Assembly (NCBI GenBank): GCA_021838635.1
Contig: JAKCDC010000009.1
Span: 1 to 64,000 of the forward strand
Direction of reading: 5' to 3'
Length of the DNA stretch: 64,000 nucleotides
Source of the DNA: Pseudomonadota bacterium
Lineage (GTDB): Bacteria > Pseudomonadota > Gammaproteobacteria > Steroidobacterales > Steroidobacteraceae
In this document: one piece after another, positions 18,695-29,000 of the stretch
How the letters are laid out: the number at the start of each line of letters is the position of its first letter
How positions within the stretch are numbered: position 1 is the stretch's first letter
Position numbers and translations under genes: made by a program
The notes under the pieces: generated by a model
The model's database searches: none
What the model was told of the DNA's origin: nothing
The model's input: the letters and a program-made list of their open reading frames with translations, nothing else

Positions 18695-18720
18695 AAAAAT
18701 ATATCTTACGATATATTTTT
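18695..18720. promoter_or_regulatory. Inverted repeat AAAAATATATC-TTAC-GATATATTTTT, probable PadR operator
   Basis: Perfect 11-bp arms, 21 bp upstream of the PadR start codon. Confidence 0.75.
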
Positions 18721-18896
18721 TGACTGTCAAGGGCAGACACGTTTGGCGGACCGCCCACGCTCACCCGGCGCGCAGCGCATCCCCATTTTTGAGTGGACGT
18801 GAAATCCCTGTCGGTATCGTAAACGACGCCAATTTATGAAGTTCACCTGTTCAGGCATTCTTTTCAGGTTTCCTTCTTATCTGCTAGGCTGCCGCC

Positions 18897-19349
18897 ATGT
18901 CCTCCCCACACGCCCTCCCCGTCGAACCTGCCGTCGCCACCTTGGCCGCCAATCTGCGCATCGTCAGCGGCAAGCTCGCACGACGGCTGCGCGACCAGGG
19001 GCACTTCGGGGATTTCACCTGGACACAGATGAAGGTGCTCGGTCGACTGGAGCGGGATGGCCCGACCACGGTGAGCGCCCTGGCTCACGCCGAGGGCATC
19101 CGGCCCCAATCCATGGGGGCAACGGTCGCGGCGCTGAAGTCAGCCGGTCTGATCAGCGGGGCCGCCGATCCGCACGACGGACGCCAGACCCTGTTGTCGC
19201 TGACCCCTGCCTGCCTTGAGTCCATCCAGGCGGCCCGCGCCGCCCGCGAGGACTGGCTGATGGGTGCCATCGGCACCCGCCTCGATCCCGAGGAGCGCAC
19301 CGCACTCGCCGCGGCCATCGGATTGCTTGAGCGACTGCTCGAACCGTAG
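18897..19349 (+). CDS. MarR-family transcriptional regulator
   Basis: wHTH FTWTQMKVLGRLERDGPTTVSALAHAEGIRPQSM...DPHDGRQTLLSLT. Confidence 0.82.
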   Translation: MSSPHALPVEPAVATLAANLRIVSGKLARRLRDQGHFGDFTWTQMKVLGRLERDGPTTVSALAHAEGIRPQSMGATVAALKSAGLISGAADPHDGRQTLLSLTPACLESIQAARAAREDWLMGAIGTRLDPEERTALAAAIGLLERLLEP

Positions 19350-19420
19350 CCGGCCGGCCCCGGCCCGTACCCGAAGCAGCACGCCCTACTCTGCGCCCCA
19401 CCCGACCCCACGAGCGAACC

Positions 19421-21211
19421 ATGGACTCCCGCACCGCACCGTCGCGCTACAAGTGGATTGCGCTCTCGAACACCACCATCGCCGTCCTGCTGGCGACGAT
19501 CGACTCCTCGATCATGCTGATCGCGATGCCGGAGATCTTTCACGGCATCCGGCTCAACCCCCTTGAACCACATAACACGCTGTACCTGCTGTGGATGATT
19601 CTCGGCTATCAGGTCGTCACCAGCGTGCTCGTGGTGAGCCTCGGGCGGCTCGGGGACATGTTCGGGCGCGTGCGGATGTACAACCTCGGGTTCATCATCT
19701 ATACGGCCGCCTCGCTCGCACTGACCCTGGACCCGTACACCGCCGAGCGTGGCGCGCTATGGCTGGTCATCGGCCGGATCGTTCAGGGCAGCGGCGCCGC
19801 CTTCCTGGTGGCCAACTCCGGAGCGATCCTCACCGATGCGTTCCCGCCCGAGCAGCGGGGTCTCGCCCTAGGCATCAATAACGTCGCCGGCATCAGCGGC
19901 AATTTCCTCGGACTGATTCTCGGCGGCGTACTCGCCGCAATCCACTGGCGGCTGATCTTTCTGGTGTCAGTGCCGTTCGGTCTGTTCGGCACACTCTGGT
20001 CCTATTGGAAGCTGCGCGAGATCGGTCGGCGCACGCCCACTCCGGTCGACTGGGGCGGCAACGTCACCTTCGCGACCGGACTGACGCTCATCATGATTGG
20101 CATCACCTGCGGCATCCAGCCGGCCGGCGCTCATGCCATGGGTTGGACGAGTCCGCGGGTCCTCGGGCTGCTTGGCGCAGGACTCGCCGCAATGCTCGCC
20201 TTTAGCCTCATCGAGGCGCGCGCACGCGCACCGATGTTCCGACTGCCGCTGTTTCGCATCCGGGCATTCTCCTTCGGCACGCTCTCCACATTTCTCTCGG
20301 CTATCGGCCGCGGCGGACTGATGTTCATGCTGATCATCTGGCTGCAGGGCATCTGGCTGCCGCTGCACGGGTACAGCTTCGCGCAGACTCCACTCTGGGC
20401 CGGGATCTTCATGCTGCCGCTCAGCGTCGGGTTCCTGATCGCCGGCCCGCTCGCCGGGATACTCTCCGACCGGCTCGGGGCCCGCTACTTCGCCACCGGC
20501 GGCATGATCGGCGCAGCGCTCAGCCTAGTGCTGCTGATGCTGCTGCCGATCAACTTCGGCTACGGCGCCTTCGCCGCCATCCTGCTGCTCTCGGGCATCT
20601 CCATGGGCGCCTTCGCTGCGCCGAACCGCGCCGCGGTAATGAACAGTCTGCCGGCGAGCGACCGTGGCGTCGGCGGGGCGATGAACGCCACGTTCCAGAA
20701 CACCGCCCAAGTGCTGTCCATCGGGATTTTCTTCTCACTCATGATCGCCGGGTTGTCGGATACACTCTCAAGCACGCTGCAGCGCGGCCTGCTCGAGCAC
20801 GGCGTGCCCGCCGGAATCGCCGCTCACATCGCCTCGCTGCCGCCGGTCAGCGTGCTGTTCGCGGCATTCCTCGGCTACAACCCGGTGCGCGCCCTGCTCG
20901 GTCCTGCCGTCCTCGCTCACCTGCCGAGCGCCGATCGCGCCGCGCTCACCGGACACGCCTTCTTCCCGCAGTTGATCGCCACACCCTTTCACGCGGGCCT
21001 CACCGCGGCCTTCTCCTTCGCCATCGTGGCCTGCCTGATCGCCGCCGCGGCGTCCTGGTCGCGAGGCTCCAAATACGTCCATAGCGAACAAGATGCCGCT
21101 TGGCCGAGTGCGCGCGAGTCAACTCCGCAGACTACCGAGACCAACATAAACACTCAACGTGAAGCGCCGAGCGGTCCTGCGCTGCCGGCAGAAACAGGAG
21201 AGCGAACATGA
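19421..21211 (+). CDS. MFS transporter, DHA2/EmrB-QacA type
   Basis: 14-TM-like hydrophobic protein, DSSIMLIAMPEIF, GRLGDMFGRVRMY, QGSGAAFLVANSGAILTDAFPPEQRGLALG. Confidence 0.88.
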   Translation: MDSRTAPSRYKWIALSNTTIAVLLATIDSSIMLIAMPEIFHGIRLNPLEPHNTLYLLWMILGYQVVTSVLVVSLGRLGDMFGRVRMYNLGFIIYTAASLALTLDPYTAERGALWLVIGRIVQGSGAAFLVANSGAILTDAFPPEQRGLALGINNVAGISGNFLGLILGGVLAAIHWRLIFLVSVPFGLFGTLWSYWKLREIGRRTPTPVDWGGNVTFATGLTLIMIGITCGIQPAGAHAMGWTSPRVLGLLGAGLAAMLAFSLIEARARAPMFRLPLFRIRAFSFGTLSTFLSAIGRGGLMFMLIIWLQGIWLPLHGYSFAQTPLWAGIFMLPLSVGFLIAGPLAGILSDRLGARYFATGGMIGAALSLVLLMLLPINFGYGAFAAILLLSGISMGAFAAPNRAAVMNSLPASDRGVGGAMNATFQNTAQVLSIGIFFSLMIAGLSDTLSSTLQRGLLEHGVPAGIAAHIASLPPVSVLFAAFLGYNPVRALLGPAVLAHLPSADRAALTGHAFFPQLIATPFHAGLTAAFSFAIVACLIAAAASWSRGSKYVHSEQDAAWPSARESTPQTTETNINTQREAPSGPALPAETGERT

Positions 21212-21951
21212 TCGAACGAAACCAGCGAATCGAGAGCGCGCGGGGCGCGATGGACGTGTTCATCGCACGGCCGGATGGACCCGGACCCTTCCCGGTCATC
21301 GTGCAACTGATGGATGCCCTCGGCATGCGCGAGGAACTGCACGAGCACGCGCGCCGCGTCGCCCGCTGGGGCTACTGCGTGCTCGTGCCGGATCTGTTCC
21401 ACCGCGCCGGACTGAAAGGCCCGCTCGATCTGACTCGCCCGGACACCTTGCCGCAGATCCGCGCGGCCATGGCGGCGCTCACCGACCCCCTGGCCACCGG
21501 CGATGTCAAGGACGCTCTGGCGCTGGCGGCGGCGGACTCGGCGGCCGACGCCACGCGCATCGGCCTGTACGGATTCTGCATGGGTGGGCGGCTTGCGCTG
21601 ATGCTCGCTCAGCAGCTCGGTGCGCGCGTCGCCGCGGCCGCCTCGGTCCATCCCGGCGGGCTGGTCACCCAGGAGCCCGATTCACCCCACCAGCATCTCG
21701 ATCGCATCGCCGCGGAGTTGTATTTCGGCATTGCCGATCAGGATGCGCACGCGACGCCGGCACAGATGCAGGCGCTCGAACATGCGCTGCAGGCACGGGG
21801 TATCGCCTATCAGCTCGAGTTTCATCCCGGTGCCCTGCATGGCTTCATGATGCCGAGTCGCACGGATGTGTATCGCGAAGCCGCCGCGCAGAAAGTCTGG
21901 GGCCGCATTGAAGCGCTGTTGAGGCGTGCGCTTGCGCCGCGCCACGCCTGA
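21208..21951 (+). CDS. Dienelactone hydrolase family protein
   Basis: GLYGFCMGGRLAL nucleophile Cys and PGALHGFMMP; 4-nt overlap with MFS gene. Confidence 0.88.
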   Translation: MIERNQRIESARGAMDVFIARPDGPGPFPVIVQLMDALGMREELHEHARRVARWGYCVLVPDLFHRAGLKGPLDLTRPDTLPQIRAAMAALTDPLATGDVKDALALAAADSAADATRIGLYGFCMGGRLALMLAQQLGARVAAAASVHPGGLVTQEPDSPHQHLDRIAAELYFGIADQDAHATPAQMQALEHALQARGIAYQLEFHPGALHGFMMPSRTDVYREAAAQKVWGRIEALLRRALAPRHA

Positions 21952-21973
21952 GTCCCGAGGCCACTTCGCAAGG

Positions 21974-21999
21974 GCTGCGGGGGCAGACGCCCCCGCAGC
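21974..21999. terminator. Stem-loop GCTGCGGGGGC-AGAC-GCCCCCGCAGC
   Basis: Perfect 11-bp stem after the hydrolase stop. Confidence 0.6.
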
Positions 22000-22104
22000 T
22001 GCACCGGCGCGCCCTGCGCAGCGATCCGACGGCAGCGCCGATACCTGCTCGACAGCACAGGATTCCAGCGGTATAAACACACTAACGCATCGTCAGAGTC
22101 CCTC

Positions 22105-23568
22105 ATGAGGTCCGCAGCAAGTTCGCCGGACGCCGAAGCTGCACACCTGCTGCGGGCCGGACACCCCGCCCAAGCCTTGCCGCTCGCCGAGCGCGCCGTT
22201 GCCACTCAACGAGTATGTTCCGCCGCACATGGCCTCCTCGCCATGATCCTGTTGCGGCTCGGGCGCGCGCCCGAAGCCGAGGCGATGATCGACTCTGCCC
22301 TGCAGTTGCCGGCGGGTCCGGCCGAGGCGTACGGGGCGCTCGCGCAGACCGCGCGCGCCCTCGGCCAGTATGAGCGCGCCCGCGACCTGTATCTGCGGGC
22401 GACCGAGCGGAACGCGGCGATGCCGCTCTACTGGCACCAGCTGGCCAGCTGTGAACGCGCCCTCGGCAGACTCGATGCGGCCGAGGAGGCCTGTAACCGC
22501 TGCATTGCGCTCGACCCGAGGCAGTACCCGTGTTACCTCCTTCGTGCGGAACTGCGGGTGCAGACCGAGGCGAACCATCATGTAGAGCAGCTGCGGCGCG
22601 AACTGACGCGGCCGGGGATCGCGGATGCGGCACGGGTTCTGCTCGGCTATGCGCTCGGCAAGGAGCTCGATGACCTAGGACTGTATGATGAGGCGTTTGA
22701 GAACTTCGCCCGCGCGGCGAGCATTCACCGCCGGCACCTCAGCTACGATGCCGCAATCGATGAGCATAAGCTCAGGCGCATCACGGAAGTCTTCCGCGAC
22801 ACGGACCGACAAGCCGCCGCGCCCGAGGTGGACTCGGGCCGCTTCGTCTTCATCGTCGGGTTGCCCCGCTCGGGCACGACGCTCGTGGAGCGCATCCTGA
22901 CCGGCTTGCCCGGCACGCGCTCGAACGGCGAGACGGATAATTTCGCGCGCACCCTGCTCAGCGCCGCGTCCTCAGGCGGCGGCGACGTCTTCGCGCGTGC
23001 CGCGGCAGTCGACTGGCGCCAGATTGCCGCAGACTACGCCCGCTGCGCCGGGGCCGACGGCAGCGGCACGCTCATCATCGAGAAGCAGCCGATGAACTAC
23101 CTGTACCTCGGGGCGATCCGCCGCGCATTGCCGCAGGCGCGCATCCTGCTGGTCAGCCGCTCACCGCTCGACAGCTGCTTTGCGATGTACCGTACCCTGT
23201 TTGGCGAGGCCTATCAGTTCAGCTACGATTTCGAGGACCTCGCCCGGTATTACGCAGCCTACGCGCGGCTGATCGAGCACTGGCGCTGCATACTCGGGGA
23301 GTCGCTGCATGAGATTCATTACGAGCAGCTGGTGAACGATCCGGAGCCGGTCGCAGCGGCCGCCGCTGCGGCGTGCGCACTGCCGTGGCGCGACTCGGCG
23401 CTGGCCGTGGATCAGAACAGGGAAATCTGTCTCACGCAGAGTGCGGCACAGGTCCGCCGCCCCATCTACCGCTCCTCGGTGGACCGCTGGCGACACTACC
23501 ACGCCCATCTCGGCCCGTTGGCGCGCGCTCTGCGGCGCTGCGGCGTACCGACGCCCGAGTTCGAGTAG
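22105..23568 (+). CDS. TPR-repeat sulfotransferase
   Basis: TPR-like N-terminus; FIVGLPRSGTTLVERIL PAPS-binding motif. Confidence 0.85.
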   Translation: MRSAASSPDAEAAHLLRAGHPAQALPLAERAVATQRVCSAAHGLLAMILLRLGRAPEAEAMIDSALQLPAGPAEAYGALAQTARALGQYERARDLYLRATERNAAMPLYWHQLASCERALGRLDAAEEACNRCIALDPRQYPCYLLRAELRVQTEANHHVEQLRRELTRPGIADAARVLLGYALGKELDDLGLYDEAFENFARAASIHRRHLSYDAAIDEHKLRRITEVFRDTDRQAAAPEVDSGRFVFIVGLPRSGTTLVERILTGLPGTRSNGETDNFARTLLSAASSGGGDVFARAAAVDWRQIAADYARCAGADGSGTLIIEKQPMNYLYLGAIRRALPQARILLVSRSPLDSCFAMYRTLFGEAYQFSYDFEDLARYYAAYARLIEHWRCILGESLHEIHYEQLVNDPEPVAAAAAAACALPWRDSALAVDQNREICLTQSAAQVRRPIYRSSVDRWRHYHAHLGPLARALRRCGVPTPEFE

Positions 23569-23789
23569 GCAGCCCGCTCCCACCGGCTGTACCGGAGAGT
23601 CGCTCGCGCCCACCGTGCGCCCCGGGGCCGCGCACCGCCGGGTGCCGGGCGGGCGATTCACGCTACAATCCTCCCGACCCGCCGGATTAAGACCTGCAGC
23701 GCGTCGCCCGCCGAGTGCGCGCCGCCGGCACCGTGCGCACACCCCGGGCCGGTCCGAGCGGACCCCGGCATGCCTGAAGGAGAACGCCC

Positions 23790-24662
23790 ATGGCTGAATT
23801 CGACTACACCCCGCCGAAAGTCTGGACGTGGAATAAGCCGAGCGGCGGCCAGTTTGCGAGCATCAACCGCCCGGTGGCCGGTCCAACGCACGAGAAGACG
23901 CTGCCCGTCGGGCGCCATCCGCTGCAGCTGTATTCCCTCGGTACGCCGAACGGCGTCAAGGTCACCATCCTGCTGGAGGAATTGCTGGCTCTCGGTCACA
24001 CCGGTGCCGAGTACGATGCCTGGCTGATCCGCATCGCCGAAGGCGATCAGTTCGGTAGCGGCTTCGTGGCCATCAACCCCAACTCCAAGATCCCCGCGCT
24101 CCTCGATCGCAGCGGAGCGGAGCCGATCCGGGTGTTCGAATCAGGCTCGATCCTGGTGTATCTGGCGGAGAAGTTCGGCGCGTTTCTGCCGAGCGCGACG
24201 GCCGCGCGCACCGAGTGCCTCTCCTGGTTGTTCTGGCAGGTCGGCAGCGCGCCGTATGTCGGCGGCGGACTTGGGCATTTTTACGCCTATGCGCCGCTGA
24301 AGATCGAGTACGCCATCGATCGGTTCGCCATGGAAACCAAGCGTCAACTGAGCGTGCTGGAGCGGCGCCTGAGCGAGCACCGCTACATCGCCGGCGCCGA
24401 ATACACCATTGCGGACATGGCGATCTTTCCCTGGTACGGCGGTCTGGTGATGGGCTGGCTGTACGGCACCGCGGAATTCCTCAGCGTGCAGGAATACCCC
24501 CAGGTGCGGCGCTGGGCGCAGGAGCTGCTCGAGCGGCCGGCCGTGCGCCGCGGACGGATGGTCAATCGGACCAGCGGGGAGCTCTCGAGCCAATTGCACG
24601 AGCGTCACGACGCGCAGGACTTCGAGACCCGCACGCAGGACAAGCTCACCTCCCCTCGCTGA
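23790..24662 (+). CDS. yghU: Glutathione S-transferase, YghU-like
   Basis: LPVGRHPLQLYSLGTPNGVKVTILLEELLALG...GDQFGSGFVAINPNSKIPALLD. Confidence 0.88.
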   Translation: MAEFDYTPPKVWTWNKPSGGQFASINRPVAGPTHEKTLPVGRHPLQLYSLGTPNGVKVTILLEELLALGHTGAEYDAWLIRIAEGDQFGSGFVAINPNSKIPALLDRSGAEPIRVFESGSILVYLAEKFGAFLPSATAARTECLSWLFWQVGSAPYVGGGLGHFYAYAPLKIEYAIDRFAMETKRQLSVLERRLSEHRYIAGAEYTIADMAIFPWYGGLVMGWLYGTAEFLSVQEYPQVRRWAQELLERPAVRRGRMVNRTSGELSSQLHERHDAQDFETRTQDKLTSPR

Positions 24663-25616
24663 TCAGCGGGCACGCGCGGGCACGCCCGGGACGAGGCGGC
24701 GCCAGAGGAGGAACAGTCCGGTCTCCAGCGCCGTCCCGAGCAGCACCGCGGCCGCGTAGCGCGCACTCGGATGGGGCATCACGAATGGCAGCAGCCCCAC
24801 GGCGAGCGCTGGCGGCACGTGCAGATCCAGCACGCGCAGAACGATCACCCCGGCAAGCAGACTGCACATCGCTCCGAGCGGCCCGGCGCCCAGCAGCGCA
24901 ATCGAGGCCAGGCCGGCCGTCGCCGTGAGCACGCAGGCGAGCATCAGCGCCACGGGGCGTCGCGCCCAGGGACACACCTCGGCATGCGCAAAGGCCTCAA
25001 AGCCTATGACCACGAGCGGCGGGAACAGCACCAAGCGCCATCCGGTGACCTGGCTCAGCAACGCGCTGAGCGCGAGGAATAGCACGAAGACGGGCAGCCA
25101 GGCGAGCTTGCCCGGCGCGGATTCCACCTCATCGTCCACGCGGTCCTCGGGGGTCGGGTCCACCGCGGGGGGCGCGAACCGAGTGCGCAGCGCCGCGATC
25201 CCCGCGAGCAGCCCTGTGCCGATCAGCAGCGAGGGCGGATACCCCCAGCTGCGCACCCCGAGGACCAGCGGCAGCAGTCCGGCCGAGATCGCCGGAGCGA
25301 TCGGGGATTTCAACAGCGCGATCACGACCACCGCGAACCCCACATCGAGCATCACGGCGAGCAGTCCAAAGGGCAAGTGCCGCGCCAGCAGCGTGCCGAT
25401 CACCGCCGTCAGCAGCGGTGTTGCAACAAGCATCAACGGCGCCCTCGCCCAGGTCCCAGCGGGCCGCTTCAACACGTCGTGCCCCAGCGCCGCAAGCTCC
25501 GGGAACAGCACGTAGGCATGACCGCTCGCCTTTGCCACCGCCGCGATCAGCCCGATGTAGAGCACGGCCAGCGCCTCGGCCAGCGACGCCGACATGCCGC
25601 GCGGTACGCCTCTCAT
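24663..25616 (-). CDS. Multi-TM membrane protein (HPP-like)
   Basis: About 317 aa hydrophobic protein; start MRGVPRG preferred over the longer ORF. Confidence 0.6.
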   Translation of the reverse strand: MRGVPRGMSASLAEALAVLYIGLIAAVAKASGHAYVLFPELAALGHDVLKRPAGTWARAPLMLVATPLLTAVIGTLLARHLPFGLLAVMLDVGFAVVVIALLKSPIAPAISAGLLPLVLGVRSWGYPPSLLIGTGLLAGIAALRTRFAPPAVDPTPEDRVDDEVESAPGKLAWLPVFVLFLALSALLSQVTGWRLVLFPPLVVIGFEAFAHAEVCPWARRPVALMLACVLTATAGLASIALLGAGPLGAMCSLLAGVIVLRVLDLHVPPALAVGLLPFVMPHPSARYAAAVLLGTALETGLFLLWRRLVPGVPARAR

Positions 25617-25830
25617 GAGCGCCCCCCACGGGCAGCACTCAGCACATTCGGGCCGCACCCGACGCAGCGCAGCACGGCGGACGTCATGATGGACAGCCAG
25701 GTCGGTTGAACACAGGACACACACAACTCCATGGAAAGACACCGGAGGGCGGCAGGCCGCATGCCACCGCGGGCCCGGGTCCGCCGTCCCCACCCAGCGC
25801 CTGCGCGCCCCGGGGGTCCGACGGTACGGA

Positions 25831-27306
25831 TCAGGGCCGACGGCCGGGGCGGGAGAGCCGCTGCACGGCGCGCGCCCGGTGCGCATCGTGCATGAACCGC
25901 AACAGGATCCGGTAGGTGTCCAGATCGAACGCCGGGCGGGTCTGGCGCAGCAACTCCTCGACGTCCTGCGGGTCGCGCGCGGCCCCCAGATAGATCCACT
26001 GATCAATGACGTGTTGGACAGCGTGCGCATCGGAACCCTCGGCCAGCCCGATCGGACCGGCATAGGGCCAACGCGCGATGCGAATCGCCTGCAGCGCTTC
26101 GGCGAGGCGCAGATCGTGCTGCACGGGGCTTTCCGCACCCACGCACGCGCCGCGACAGCGCTCGAGCTGATGCCCGAAGCACGGCCCCGGTCCGCTCTGC
26201 AGACCGAGCCGGATGTCGCACAGTCCCCGCTCAGCCGCGAAGCGTTGCAGCGCTTGGCGTGCGTCGCGCGCCGTGCGGAACGCTCCGTAACTCTCCCCCG
26301 GCACCACGGCGCCTCCGCAGACCACCTCCGGCGGCTGCCCGGCCCCGAACGTCCAGGCCAGGGTGCACAACGAGCGCGTGCGACGCAGTCTGCGGTTCAG
26401 GACCGGTCTGCGCTCTTTGATCAGCCGGGACTCGAGCAGCAGTGCCGCGAGCTCCCCGGCAGTCTCGATGCTCTCGATCCGCCGGGCCTGCTGTGCCAGA
26501 CGCATCTCGCGCGCGGCGCGATGATCGCTGCGAAAATGTTCGAGCACTCGACGGCGCACGTGCACGCTCTTGCCGATGTAGAGCAGCAGATCGCCCTCAC
26601 CGTAGATCAGATAGACCCCAGGCCCCTCGGGCAGCGCCTCGATGGCCTCAGCCGGCAGATGCGCCGGCAGGCTCGCCAGCCGCGCCTGCGCGCGACAGGC
26701 GGCGAGGAGTTCATCGGGACGCGTCTCGGCCATGCGCGCCAGGAACTGCGCCACCCCGCGCGCATCGCCCAAGGCCCGGTGCCGATCGGCACAGATTAGC
26801 CCGAGACGCTCCATGAGTGCATCGAGCCCATGACCGCGCGACCCCTGAAACAGCGCCCGTGAGAGCTTCACGCTGCACAGCACCGCAGGTTGAAAGCGCA
26901 CCCCTTCGCGCTGGAAGGCCTGTTTCAGAAAGCCCAGATCGAATCGCGCGTTGTGCGCCACCAGGATATGCCCCTCAAGGCGCGCGGACAACGCGGCGCA
27001 CACCTCGCGGAACGTCGGCGCGCCCTCAAGCAACGCCGCATCGATCCCGGTGAGCGCCGTGATCTGCGCAGGGATCCAGCGCTGCGGATCGATCAGCGAG
27101 GACCACTCCTCACTCGCACCGTCGGCGTTAATCCGCACCACGCCCACCTCGGTGATCCGGTCGTAACCGGTGTGCCCGCCGGTGGTCTCCAGATCGACAC
27201 AGGCGAGCGGCGCACCGAGTGCGCCCACCAATGCCGCGAGCGGCGAGTTCACGCCCGCGGCGCTGTGTCGTTGCGAGTCCAGCGCCTCACAGCGCACGGC
27301 CGTCAT
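25831..27306 (-). CDS. DnaQ-like 3'-5' exonuclease fused to GIY-YIG (Cho/UvrC-like) nuclease
   Basis: ACVDLETTGGHTGYDRITEVGVV exonuclease motif; GPGVYLIYGEGDLLLYIGKSVHVRRRV GIY-YIG motif. Confidence 0.88.
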   Translation of the reverse strand: MTAVRCEALDSQRHSAAGVNSPLAALVGALGAPLACVDLETTGGHTGYDRITEVGVVRINADGASEEWSSLIDPQRWIPAQITALTGIDAALLEGAPTFREVCAALSARLEGHILVAHNARFDLGFLKQAFQREGVRFQPAVLCSVKLSRALFQGSRGHGLDALMERLGLICADRHRALGDARGVAQFLARMAETRPDELLAACRAQARLASLPAHLPAEAIEALPEGPGVYLIYGEGDLLLYIGKSVHVRRRVLEHFRSDHRAAREMRLAQQARRIESIETAGELAALLLESRLIKERRPVLNRRLRRTRSLCTLAWTFGAGQPPEVVCGGAVVPGESYGAFRTARDARQALQRFAAERGLCDIRLGLQSGPGPCFGHQLERCRGACVGAESPVQHDLRLAEALQAIRIARWPYAGPIGLAEGSDAHAVQHVIDQWIYLGAARDPQDVEELLRQTRPAFDLDTYRILLRFMHDAHRARAVQRLSRPGRRP

Positions 27307-28006
27307 ACGTCTGGCGTTGCAGCGCGGTGAGGAAGGCCGTCAACTGGGCCACGCGCCGCCGCCCGATCCGGCGCGCACTCGGGGTGATCAAGCGCGGCGG
27401 GATGACCGTCAGGAACGTGCGCAGCGTCTTGATCGCCGGGGCGAAACTCCCCGCCTTCGCGCCAGTGAGCGCGATCATGCGTGCCGCGCCGATAGCGCCG
27501 AGGAAATCGAGTGAATCCGCATCGTGCAGCACGATAGCCGTCGGGTTGCGGCCGGGATTGCTGTAATACATGTGTCCGCGCTCAGCCTGCTGCACGATCG
27601 CGATTTTGCGCATCGGAAAGCCGATGCGCTTGAGGATCGCCGGACTCAGCAGCGCCGCACATGCGCCATGCTCCATCTTGCGGTCCGCACAGGGATCGAA
27701 GGCCGCCATGTCGTGCAGGAAAGCCGCGGCGAACAGCGCATCCTTGTCGACGGTCAGATGATCATCGCGCGCAATCCGCACGGCCAGGCGATAATCGCGC
27801 TCGGAATGCTGCCAGCCCCATGCCGGGTGATGGAAGTGGTCGCGGGCGAGCGCATAGAGCTTGACCTTCCACGGCGCGTTGAGGCGGATCCCGGTCGCGC
27901 TACGCGCAGGAGCGCCGCTCGCCGGCGCCGCCGCCGCGCTCGCGGCGGCCCCGAGGGCCACCGCCATCAACATCCATTGGACTTTCATTCGAATCGCACT
28001 GCCCAT
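27287..28006 (-). CDS. HD-domain protein with predicted signal peptide
   Basis: MLMAVALGAAASAAAAPASGA signal; H...FLHDMAAFD HD motif; overlaps exonuclease start by 20 nt. Confidence 0.75.
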   Translation of the reverse strand: MGSAIRMKVQWMLMAVALGAAASAAAAPASGAPARSATGIRLNAPWKVKLYALARDHFHHPAWGWQHSERDYRLAVRIARDDHLTVDKDALFAAAFLHDMAAFDPCADRKMEHGACAALLSPAILKRIGFPMRKIAIVQQAERGHMYYSNPGRNPTAIVLHDADSLDFLGAIGAARMIALTGAKAGSFAPAIKTLRTFLTVIPPRLITPSARRIGRRRVAQLTAFLTALQRQTYDGRAL

Positions 28007-29000
28007 CGAGGCCCCCCTGCAGCCTGTGGCGGTCCGCTCCCACGGTGGTGGCCCCGCCTCGCCAGAGACGGCGCCCAGACCATCGAACATAGACGAAGCC
28101 ACAGCGGAACGCCAACGGCGGGCGCAATCCCCCGCCGAGACGCCCGCCGGCGCAAATGGGTGCGCATGCGACTGCCGCAACGCCCGCGCGCTGCCCGATC
28201 GGCAGCGCACGTGCGCGCACCGGGGAACACCATGGCGGCGGTGCGCACCCTGCGGGCGAACCATGCCCATCCAATCGCATGCCGGCATTGTGTGCTTGCC
28301 GTCGCGCGCCGCCTCGGCGCGGACCGCGCGGTCATCGGCCCGGTTCACACGCTGAGCAATCTGATCGCCTATTTCGGCATCCAGGTCGGCGATACACGTA
28401 CCGAAGGCGTGCCGCAGGTGAGCGGCATGCGAGCCGATGCGCAGATTCCAACACCACGTGGACCCACAGCGCGCGCGCCATCGCACAGCGAGTCAAAGCC
28501 GCCGCAGTGCCGGTGCATTGATTCGCCCCGCAGGGGCGATTCCTCGGGCGGATCGGCGCGCCTGCTCAGCCTGTCGGAACGCGTCCCACCGGCGCATAGC
28601 CCAGCGCGATCATTTTGCGCCGCGAGCGCGCCGAGCAGCGCGGCGCCTCGGCGTGCGGCAGGTAACCGAGCACGAACTCGCAGTCGGCGCGCTTGATGAA
28701 ATAGGCATCATCGATCCGGCGCCTGCACTGCGAGCGCCCATGGGCGCAAACCAGAATGGTGATCACCCAGACCGACATGACCGGAGTATACGCCCGATTG
28801 CGCAGGCCGATCTGACAGCGGGCCCCTCGAGGCGCCGCCTGTGTCAGGACCGAGCTTAGGCTCACGGCGGACCGACTGGAAGCATCAGTCCGCAAGGATA
28901 CGATCGATCCGCTCACGCCAGCGCTGCCGCTCGGAAGGCACGCCCACGGCGAGAGCCGCTATCGACGTATCGATCGATCCCCGCGCCGCCCAGCGGCGGA

